Of a stretch of 5,173 bases of DNA, positions 1 to 5,173 are shown one piece after another (within the stretch, counting starts at the first letter, position 1; every line of letters starts with the position of its first letter). The notes under the pieces are model-generated. The model had not been told where the DNA came from. It saw only the letters and a list, made by a program, of their open reading frames with translations, and did no database searches. A program made the translations under genes and the position numbers. The stretch comes from Pseudomonadota bacterium (GTDB lineage Bacteria; Pseudomonadota; Gammaproteobacteria; Burkholderiales; Burkholderiaceae_C): NCBI GenBank assembly GCA_030918015.1, contig JAUPTP010000218.1, positions 1 through 5,173 on the forward strand, read 5' to 3'.

Positions 1-45
1 CACGGCATCCACATCGAGCCGATGAGCAGGCTGCTGGCGCGCTGA
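1..45 (+). CDS. C-terminal end of an unidentified gene (partial)
   Basis: Reading frame 1 is open from the window edge and ends in TGA at 43-45, giving the C-terminal residues HGIHIEPMSRLLAR. The stop lies 20 bp before the end of the convergent membrane glycosyltransferase gene, a normal spacing for two convergent genes. The piece is too short to identify a family, and other frames are also open here because the DNA is GC-rich, so coding status is inferred mainly from the layout. No function is proposed. Confidence 0.35.
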   Translation, partial: HGIHIEPMSRLLAR

Positions 46-54
46 GCGCAGCGC
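39..54. other. Small GC hairpin at the convergent gene ends
   Basis: GCGCTG at 39-44 and CAGCGC at 49-54 form a perfect 6-bp stem with a 4-nt loop, overlapping the stop codon of the left-edge gene. No T-run follows on either strand, so it is at best a weak or Rho-assisted 3' end structure. It could also be chance in GC-rich DNA. Confidence 0.2.
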
Positions 55-65
55 CGGCGCCGCCT

Positions 66-1583
66 TCAACGCGTCGCGCAGCCGCCGGCCGGCGGCACGA
101 TCATCCAGTGCAGCGTCGAGCGCGCCGGGCGCTGCCCCGGCACGTCGAAGGATGCCTGGCCGCGGATCACCACGCCCGGCGCCCATTCGTCCTGCACCGG
201 CGGCGCGTCCAGACGCACCGCGACATGGCCGCCACGGCGCAGCGCCTCGCGATCGAGCCAGGACGGCGGCGGCGCGCCGATGTCGAGCATCGCGGCCTGC
301 TCGTGGCCGTAGACGCCGATCAGGCCGCTCTCGAAATTCGGCCCGCGCACATGGCGCAACGGACAGTCGCCGACCGCATCACGCCAGGCCTGCTCGACGG
401 TGCGGGCCATCGCCTCGGCCGGATAGAACCGGTCCACCCGCGCCCGGGCCGAACCGAGCTGCGGCAGCAGCCGCGGCGAGGCATATCCGGCAAACCACAG
501 CAGATGCAGCATCAACGCCAGCGCGACCGCGCGCGGCACGTCCAGGCGCCGCCCCGCCGGCCACAGCGCGGCCAGGCCCAGCCCGAGGTACTGGAAGGTC
601 TGGATGCCCCAGTGGTCCTGCAGCTTCAGGCCACCCAGCAGCGACGCGACGACCACGCCGGCCACCGGCACGCCGAGCAGGCCGATCAGCCAGCCCCGCC
701 GGAGGGCGGCCGCGGCCGCCGGCGCCTCGCCCTCGGTCTGCACGGCCGCCGCGCGCAGGCGCCAGTGCAGCAGCGCCAGCAGCACCAGCGCCGGCGCCAC
801 GATGCGCAGCTGGATCACCAGGAAGGACAGCAGCGAGCGCAGCCGCTGCAGCGGCGTGAGCGACACGCCGGACTGGCTCGCGTAGGCCAGCGTCGTCCAG
901 CCATGCTCGGCCACCCACAGCAGATGCGGCACGAACAGCGCCAGTGCCAGCACGACCGCCAGCACCGCACCGCGCCGGGCCGCCGCGCCGGCCAGCCCGC
1001 CCGACAGGCCCAGCGCCACCAGCACGCCCGCCAACGGCAGCGCCGACTGGTACTTGGCCAGCAGCGCCAGCCCGGCCACCAGCCCGAGCGCGATCCAGCG
1101 CCCCTGGCGCCGCGGCTCGGCGGCCGCACGCAGCGCCAGCCACACCGCCAGCGAGATGCAGACCACCATCACCGAGTTGTGGTTGAACAGCTGCGCCTTC
1201 GCCGCGAAGCCCTGCTGCAGACCGGCCAGCAGCACCGCCAGGCCGGCGCGCGGCCGGTCGAGCAGCGCGCAGCCGATGCGCCAGGTCAGCAGCAGGTTCA
1301 GCGCGATGCACAGCGCCGCCAGCAGCGTCGGCCACCACGGATGCATGCCGAAGGCGCGCACCGACAGCCCGAGCAGCCAGGTCGGCAGCGGCGGGTGCTT
1401 GTGATAGCCCCACTCGAGCGACTGCGCCCAGCCGAACTGCTCGAAGTGATCGCCGTACTGCGCCGTATTGACACTCCAGGCCAGACAGGCCCACCCCAGC
1501 ACCATCAAGACGGCGAACCGCGCGGGGTGCACAATCCAGCGGGCCAGCGGCACCCAGGCCCCATTGCGATCATCCACGTCCAA
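66..1583 (-). CDS. Multi-pass membrane glycosyltransferase, GT39/PMT_2 (ArnT-like) family
   Basis: The 505-residue protein is very hydrophobic, with roughly ten or more membrane segments, the first at about 23-40. The first extracytoplasmic loop carries acidic residues D45 and E48 followed by HKHPPLPTWL (61-70). The HPPL motif is typical of PMT_2/ArnT-type enzymes, which move a sugar from a polyprenyl-phosphate donor to lipid, glycan or protein at the outer face of the inner membrane. LLAKYQS (174-180) also resembles this family. Residues from about 380 to the end form a hydrophilic tail that includes NFESGLIGVYG. Donor and acceptor cannot be told from sequence. No ATG lies near the start: the frame opens with TTG at 1583, and GTG at 1577 is an alternative. 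Purine-rich AGAGG and AAGGA stretches sit at usable spacing for either. The first ATG (codon 27) falls inside the first membrane segment and is unlikely. The gene is divergent from the EamA transporter, and no other glycan genes are visible. Confidence 0.85.
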   Translation of the reverse strand: MDVDDRNGAWVPLARWIVHPARFAVLMVLGWACLAWSVNTAQYGDHFEQFGWAQSLEWGYHKHPPLPTWLLGLSVRAFGMHPWWPTLLAALCIALNLLLTWRIGCALLDRPRAGLAVLLAGLQQGFAAKAQLFNHNSVMVVCISLAVWLALRAAAEPRRQGRWIALGLVAGLALLAKYQSALPLAGVLVALGLSGGLAGAAARRGAVLAVVLALALFVPHLLWVAEHGWTTLAYASQSGVSLTPLQRLRSLLSFLVIQLRIVAPALVLLALLHWRLRAAAVQTEGEAPAAAAALRRGWLIGLLGVPVAGVVVASLLGGLKLQDHWGIQTFQYLGLGLAALWPAGRRLDVPRAVALALMLHLLWFAGYASPRLLPQLGSARARVDRFYPAEAMARTVEQAWRDAVGDCPLRHVRGPNFESGLIGVYGHEQAAMLDIGAPPPSWLDREALRRGGHVAVRLDAPPVQDEWAPGVVIRGQASFDVPGQRPARSTLHWMIVPPAGGCATR

Positions 1584-1641
1584 TCTTCCTTGCCTCTGTC
1601 ATCGGGTCGCTCCCGAGCGAGCGCGATTGTCCACGCCCTTC
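1584..1641. promoter_or_regulatory. Divergent intergenic region with a small inverted repeat
   Basis: This 58-bp spacer must carry the start signals for the leftward glycosyltransferase gene and the rightward EamA gene, unless one is read from further away. It contains an inverted repeat, TCGCTC (1607-1612) and GAGCGA (1615-1620), separated by CC. This could be an operator or a small hairpin. I see no clear -35/-10 pair on either strand and no strong Shine-Dalgarno sequence before the EamA start. Confidence 0.3.
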
Positions 1642-2562
1642 ATGTCAAGAACCTCCTCCTATGCCCTGCTGGCCGCCAGCATGGCGCTGGTCGGCAGCTA
1701 TGTCGGCCTGTCGAAATGGCTGGTCGCGGTCTTTCCGGTCTTCCTGCTGGCGGGCCTGCGCTTCGGCATCGCCGCCGTGGCGATGGGCGGCTGGACCCGC
1801 CGCCCCGCCGACGAGCCGGCGCAGACCCGGCAGGACCGCGGGCTGCTCTTCCTGCTGAGCCTGCTGGGCAACTTCCTGTTCTCGATCTGCATGCTCTGGG
1901 GCGTGCAGCTCAGCACCGCGCTGGCCGCCGGCGTGATCATGGCGGCGCTGCCCGGCGTGGTGGCGCTGCTCTCGCGCGTCTTCCTGGGCGAGCGGCTGTC
2001 GCACCAGGTGCTGGCGGGCATCGCCTGCGCGGTCAGCGGCATCGCGCTGGTGACGCTGAGCAGGACCGGCGCCGCAGCCGAGGCCGGCGCCTCGCCGCTG
2101 CTGGGCAATCTGCTGCTGCTCGCGGCGGTGGTCTGCGAGGCCAGCTATGTGGTGATCGGCAAGAAGCTCTCGGGACGGCTGGGCCCCAAGCGCATCAGCG
2201 CGCTGGTCAACCTCTGGGGCCTGGCGCTGGTGGCGCCGCTGGCGCTGTGGCAGGCACGGCAGTTCGACTTCTCGCAGGTGGCGCTGCCGATCTGGGGGCT
2301 GCTGGTGTTCTACGCGCTGGCCGCCAGCATGATCACCGTGTGGCTCTGGATGACCGGACTGCGCCAGGTGCCGGCCTCGCAGGCAGGCGTGTTCACCGTG
2401 ATGCTGCCGGTGTCGGCCGCCGCGGTCGGCGTGCTGCTGCTGGGCGAGCCCTTCAGCGCCGCGCAGGCCGGCGCCTTCGCGCTGGCCCTGCTGGGCGTGG
2501 TGCTGGCCACCTGGCCGGGGCGCAGCAACCCGGCCGCGGCCGCAAGCACATCCGCGCACTGA
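1642..2562 (+). CDS. EamA/DMT-superfamily membrane transporter
   Basis: The 306-residue protein has the size and two-repeat build of the 10-TMS drug/metabolite transporter family. The two EamA repeats span about residues 8-139 and 152-292, each with about five hydrophobic segments. Each repeat carries the characteristic glycine-glutamate turn near its end: FLGERLS (115-121) and LLGEPFS (266-272). The first helix pair contains SYVGLSKW and the AGLRFGIA segment typical of these proteins. Such transporters usually export amino acids, metabolites or drugs across the inner membrane, but the substrate cannot be read from sequence. The ATG at 1642 was chosen because the protein then begins MSRTSSYALL directly before the first helix. 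The frame stays open upstream to 1468, but that stretch is antisense to the glycosyltransferase gene and does not look like protein. The ATG has no strong ribosome binding site. The C-terminal tail after residue 293 is short and Ala/Ser-rich. Confidence 0.88.
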   Translation: MSRTSSYALLAASMALVGSYVGLSKWLVAVFPVFLLAGLRFGIAAVAMGGWTRRPADEPAQTRQDRGLLFLLSLLGNFLFSICMLWGVQLSTALAAGVIMAALPGVVALLSRVFLGERLSHQVLAGIACAVSGIALVTLSRTGAAAEAGASPLLGNLLLLAAVVCEASYVVIGKKLSGRLGPKRISALVNLWGLALVAPLALWQARQFDFSQVALPIWGLLVFYALAASMITVWLWMTGLRQVPASQAGVFTVMLPVSAAAVGVLLLGEPFSAAQAGAFALALLGVVLATWPGRSNPAAAASTSAH

Positions 2563-2584
2563 TCGCAGACCAAACCGGCTTCAG

Positions 2585-2601
2585 CCCTGTGCGACGCAGG
2601 G
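2585..2601 (+). terminator. Hairpin after the EamA gene, weak terminator candidate
   Basis: CCCTG (2585-2589) pairs with CAGGG (2597-2601). A G-T wobble and one more G-C pair extend the stem to about 7 bp around a CGA loop. It begins 22 nt after the EamA stop codon, a suitable place for a terminator. No T-run follows (the next bases are TCAGATCC), so intrinsic termination would be weak. It could instead be part of the ohr leader. Confidence 0.3.
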
Positions 2602-2618
2602 TCAGATCCGCATGAACA

Positions 2619-2632
2619 GCCAATCGAATGGC
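2619..2632. promoter_or_regulatory. Near-palindrome in the ohr leader, possible operator
   Basis: GCCAATCGAATGGC is a 14-bp palindrome with one mismatched pair (12 of 14 bases symmetric), lying 42 bp before the chosen ohr start. ohr genes are often repressed by OhrR, a MarR-family regulator that binds AT-rich inverted repeats. This site is only moderately AT-rich and does not clearly match a known OhrR box, so assigning it is speculative. No ohrR gene is present in the window. Confidence 0.2.
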
Positions 2633-2674
2633 ACCGCAAGACACTCCAGGCCCGTTCCCCTGAAAGCAAAGACC

Positions 2675-3100
2675 ATGTCCCTCGAGCAAGTCCTCTACAC
2701 CGCCCGCGCCACCGCCACCGGGGGCCGCGACGGCGCCGCCACCAGCGACGACGGCCGCCTGAATGTCAAGCTCTCGGTGCCCAAGGGCCTGGGCGGCGAC
2801 GACGGCGCCGGCACCAACCCGGAACAGATGTTCGCGGCCGGCTACGCGGCCTGCTTCATGGGCGCGATGAAGTTCGTCGCCGGCCAGAAGAAGGTGGCGC
2901 TGCCCGCTGACCTGAAGATCGAATCGGCCGTCGGCATCGGCCCGATCCCGAACGGCTTCGGCATCCAGGTCGCCCTGAACATCCATGTGCCGGGCCTCGA
3001 CCGTGCGGTGGCCGAGGACGTGATCCAGGCCGCCCACATCGTCTGCCCGTACTCCAACGCCACGCGCGGCAACATCGATGTGACGCTGACCCTGGCCTGA
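2675..3100 (+). CDS. ohr: Organic hydroperoxide resistance protein (Ohr), thiol peroxidase of the OsmC/Ohr fold
   Basis: Ohr is a cytoplasmic homodimeric peroxidase that reduces organic and fatty-acid hydroperoxides, recycled in studied members by lipoylated proteins. The 141-residue product matches the usual Ohr length and is recognisable end to end, from MSLEQVLYTA through TATGGRDG, TNPEQMFAAGYAACFMGAMK and GIGPIPNGFGI to VCPYSNATRGNIDVTLTLA. The two redox cysteines are C60 (peroxidatic) and C124 (resolving). R18 and E50, the pair that activates the peroxidatic cysteine in characterised Ohrs, are also present. The C-terminal CPYSNATRGN signature separates Ohr from OsmC. The ATG at 2675 was chosen because the family begins with MSLE. 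An in-frame ATG at 2612 would add 21 residues with no family counterpart, and neither has a strong ribosome binding site. The gene converges on the asparaginase gene, leaving only 14 bp. Confidence 0.95.
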   Translation: MSLEQVLYTARATATGGRDGAATSDDGRLNVKLSVPKGLGGDDGAGTNPEQMFAAGYAACFMGAMKFVAGQKKVALPADLKIESAVGIGPIPNGFGIQVALNIHVPGLDRAVAEDVIQAAHIVCPYSNATRGNIDVTLTLA

Positions 3101-3114
3101 GCCTCTGCGGGATT

Positions 3115-4094
<980 letters not shown>

Positions 4095-4098
<4 letters not shown>

Positions 4099-4107
4099 TT
4101 GCAATGA
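4095..4107. repeat. Inverted repeat over the asparaginase start codon
   Basis: TCATT (4095-4099) and AATGA (4103-4107) form a perfect 5-bp inverted repeat around TGC. It covers the asparaginase ATG and touches the SOS box. It may be chance, or it may be a small structure or protein site affecting asparaginase translation start, which lacks a Shine-Dalgarno sequence. Confidence 0.2.
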
Positions 4108-4108
4108 A

Positions 4109-4124
4109 CTGGACAAAAATACAG
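4109..4124. promoter_or_regulatory. SOS box (LexA operator) between the asparaginase gene and lexA
   Basis: CTGGACAAAAATACAG fits the proteobacterial LexA core CTG-N10-CAG. The extended 20-mer at 4107-4126 agrees with the E. coli consensus at 15 of 20 positions; the right half ACAGTA is perfect and the left half has G in place of T in CTGT. It lies 44 bp before the lexA start, where an autoregulatory operator is expected, and 10 bp before the divergent asparaginase start. A loose -35 candidate (TTGCAA, 4099-4104) and -10 candidate (CAGTAT, 4122-4127), 17 bp apart, would place the operator inside the lexA promoter; that part is weak. LexA binding here would repress lexA and perhaps the asparaginase gene until DNA damage. 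Confidence 0.8.
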
Positions 4125-4126
4125 TA

Positions 4127-4146
4127 TTGGACGCTTTTGGACGCTT
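4127..4146. repeat. Perfect tandem repeat of a 10-mer in the lexA leader
   Basis: TTGGACGCTT occurs twice with no gap, at 4127-4136 and 4137-4146, directly after the SOS box and 22 bp before the lexA start. The 7-mer TGGACGC recurs at 4170-4176 across the lexA start codon, and TGGAC also lies inside the SOS box at 4110-4114. It may come from slipped-strand duplication or be a paired protein site one helical turn apart. Confidence 0.6.
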
Positions 4147-4168
4147 CAACAGCCGAACGGGGATCCCG

Positions 4169-4858
4169 ATGGACGCCAGCCCGAAACTCACCCCCCGCCA
4201 GAGCGAGATCATGGCGCTGATCCTGCGCACGATCGAGACGACCGGCGCCCCGCCCACACGGGCCGAGATCGCCACCGAATTCGGCTTCCGCTCGCACAAC
4301 GCTGCCGAGGAGCACCTGCGGGCGCTGGCGCGCAAGGGCGCCATCGAGCTGGTGGGCGGAACCTCCCGAGGCATCCGGCTGAAGTCTGACACATTGCGCC
4401 AGCTCCGCGCAGGCGCGCCGAAGAGCCGGGGCCCGTCGTCTGAGCCCCGAACGCCCCCGCCCGAGACGCTGACCGTGCCGCTGGTCGGCCGGGTCGCCGC
4501 GGGCAGCCCGATCCTGGCGCAGGAGCACATCGAGCGCAGCTACGCGCTCGAGCCGCATCTCTTCTCCCGCCGCCCCGACTACCTGCTGAAGGTGCGCGGC
4601 ATGAGCATGCGCGATGCCGGCATCCTCGACGGCGACCTGCTGGCGGTGCAGCGCAGCGCCCAGGCCCAGAACGGGCAGATCGTCGTGGCACGGCTGGGCG
4701 AGGAGGTCACCGTCAAGCGGCTGCGCCAGGGCCCGGCCGGGCTGGAACTGCACCCCGAGAACCCCGACTTCCCCGTCATCCGCGTCGCGGCCGAGGATCC
4801 GGACTTCAGCATCGAAGGTCTGGCCGTCGGCCTGATCCGCAACAGCCCGATGCTGTGA
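4169..4858 (+). CDS. lexA: LexA, SOS-response repressor and self-cleaving serine protease
   Basis: LexA represses DNA-damage genes and cleaves itself when activated RecA filaments form. The 229-residue protein has the N-terminal winged helix-turn-helix, with [20 protein letters not shown] (28-47) nearly matching the E. coli recognition region, followed by ARKGAIELV and SRGIRL. The cleavage site is A111-G112 in [10 protein letters not shown]. The catalytic serine is S146 in [17 protein letters not shown] and the lysine is K183 in EEVTVKRL. The spacings between cleavage site, serine and lysine (35 and 37) equal those in E. coli LexA (84, 119, 156). It is 27 residues longer than the E. coli protein, and the extra length sits in a Pro/Ser/Arg-rich linker at about 73-101. 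The ATG at 4169 is supported by family alignment ([14 protein letters not shown]) and an upstream GGGGAT sequence. An SOS box 44 bp upstream implies autoregulation. No SOS gene such as sulA or imuA follows; the next gene is convergent phaB. Confidence 0.97.
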   Translation: MDASPKLTPRQSEIMALILRTIETTGAPPTRAEIATEFGFRSHNAAEEHLRALARKGAIELVGGTSRGIRLKSDTLRQLRAGAPKSRGPSSEPRTPPPETLTVPLVGRVAAGSPILAQEHIERSYALEPHLFSRRPDYLLKVRGMSMRDAGILDGDLLAVQRSAQAQNGQIVVARLGEEVTVKRLRQGPAGLELHPENPDFPVIRVAAEDPDFSIEGLAVGLIRNSPML

Positions 4859-4865
4859 GGCCATG

Positions 4866-4892
4866 AAAAAGGGCCGGCGATCGCCGGCCCTT
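4866..4892 (-). terminator. Rho-independent terminator for phaB, probably also ending lexA transcripts
   Basis: A perfect 24-bp palindrome at 4869-4892 folds into a 10-bp stem rich in GGGCCGGC/GCCGGCCC with a GATC loop. Read on the - strand it runs into TTTTT (the A-tract at 4866-4870), the classic layout of an intrinsic terminator for the leftward phaB transcript, 41 bp past its stop. On the + strand only TT closes the stem, so lexA, which stops 10 bp before the palindrome, would be terminated less efficiently by the same hairpin. Confidence 0.85.
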
Positions 4893-4902
4893 CGTGGCGG
4901 AG

Positions 4903-4921
4903 GGGGTGAACCTGTCACCCC
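4903..4921. repeat. Second hairpin between lexA and phaB
   Basis: GGGGTGA (4903-4909) and TCACCCC (4915-4921) form a perfect 7-bp stem with the 5-nt loop ACCTG. It has no T-run on either strand. It lies between the phaB stop and the main terminator and may protect the phaB mRNA 3' end or assist termination. Confidence 0.5.
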
Positions 4922-4935
4922 GATCCGCCCGGATC
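4922..4935. repeat. Inverted repeat overlapping the phaB stop codon
   Basis: GATCCG (4922-4927) and CGGATC (4930-4935) are a perfect 6-bp inverted repeat with two bases between. It directly abuts the hairpin at 4903-4921 and overlaps two bases of the phaB stop codon (4934-4936). A 2-nt loop is tight, so the fold would open to 5 bp with a 4-nt loop. Confidence 0.4.
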
Positions 4936-5173
4936 AGCCCATGTGCAGGCCGCCGTTGCAGGAGAAGTCCGCGCCGGTGGTGAAGCCGGAGTCCTCGCCC
5001 GCCAGCCAGCCGACGATCGAGCCGATCTCCTCCGGCGTGCCCAGGCGCTTGACGGGGATCGTCGAGACGATCTTGTCGAGCACGTCCGGGCGGATCGCGC
5101 GGACCATGTCGGTGCCGATGTAGCCCGGGCTCACGGTGTTGACCGTCACGCCCTTGGCCGCCAGTTCCTGCGC
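4934..5173 (-). CDS. phaB: Acetoacetyl-CoA reductase PhaB, C-terminal third (5' end outside window)
   Basis: PhaB is a cytoplasmic short-chain dehydrogenase that uses NADPH to reduce acetoacetyl-CoA to (R)-3-hydroxybutyryl-CoA, the monomer for polyhydroxybutyrate. The window holds the last 79 residues of a protein usually about 245 long. They begin AQELAAKGVTVNTVSPGYIG and contain TDMVRAIRPDVLDKIVSTIP, VKRLGTPEEIGSIVGWLAGE and the ending SGFTTGADFSCNGGLHMG. The NTVSPGYI-TDM segment is the cofactor-binding region after the active site, and the FS-NGGLHMG end is characteristic of PhaB as opposed to FabG. The Ser-Tyr-Lys catalytic residues lie beyond the window. A GTG at 5149 is internal and not the true start, because the frame continues with family-like residues to the edge. 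phaC and phaA, often next to phaB, would lie to the right and are not visible. A strong terminator follows, so phaB ends its transcript. Confidence 0.95.
   Translation of the reverse strand, partial: AQELAAKGVTVNTVSPGYIGTDMVRAIRPDVLDKIVSTIPVKRLGTPEEIGSIVGWLAGEDSGFTTGADFSCNGGLHMG

Noticed and set aside
1468..1641. Longer EamA protein starting at 1468
   Set aside because: The added stretch is antisense to the glycosyltransferase gene, hydrophilic and unlike the family. The ATG at 1642 starts right before the first membrane helix.
108..2615. An 835-codon open frame on the + strand, antisense to the glycosyltransferase gene and overlapping the EamA gene in another frame
   Set aside because: Its product is a low-complexity Arg/Gln/His/Ala string with no domain, while the overlapped frames encode clear protein families. 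Stop-poor shadow frames are usual in DNA this rich in GC.
4160..4167. GGGATCCC palindrome just before the lexA start
   Set aside because: An 8-bp palindrome in GC-rich DNA is common, and it overlaps the likely ribosome binding site. There is no sign of a separate role.
4099..4530. N-terminal extension of the asparaginase by 144 residues
   Set aside because: The extension is antisense to lexA and has no resemblance to the family. Starting at 4098 gives a normal-length enzyme.

Overview
The window is GC-rich, densely coded bacterial chromosome, most likely from a betaproteobacterium of the order Burkholderiales. Three things point there: a truncated gene whose product ends like the Cupriavidus-type acetoacetyl-CoA reductase PhaB of polyhydroxyalkanoate synthesis, a LexA of proteobacterial type with an E. 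coli-style SOS box, and an Ohr peroxidase close to those of this group. The genus cannot be fixed from sequence alone.

Layout from left to right. A short C-terminal scrap of an unidentified + strand gene ends at 45. A - strand gene for a 505-residue multi-pass membrane glycosyltransferase of the GT39/PMT_2 (ArnT-like) type fills 66-1583. A 58-bp gap separates it from a divergent + strand EamA/DMT-family transporter (1642-2562). After a 112-bp gap with a small hairpin and a near-palindrome comes ohr (2675-3100, +), a two-cysteine organic hydroperoxide reductase. It converges, 14 bp apart, on a - strand cytoplasmic-type L-asparaginase (3115-4098). The asparaginase gene is divergent from lexA (4169-4858, +). 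Their 70-bp shared spacer is AT-rich and holds an SOS box and a perfect tandem 10-bp repeat. lexA converges on the - strand phaB (4934 to beyond the window end). That spacer holds a strong hairpin with a T-tract in the phaB direction and two more inverted repeats.

The genes are mostly housekeeping or stress functions in single-gene units with alternating orientation, not one pathway. Ohr (peroxide defence) and LexA (DNA-damage response) are both stress genes but are not co-transcribed. The regulatory point of most interest is the SOS box between the asparaginase gene and lexA, only 10 nt upstream of the asparaginase start codon, which could place both genes under LexA control. I found no transposon, CRISPR array, tRNA or rRNA, and no convincing sign of an undescribed system. 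The very long open frames antisense to the real genes look like GC-rich shadows.
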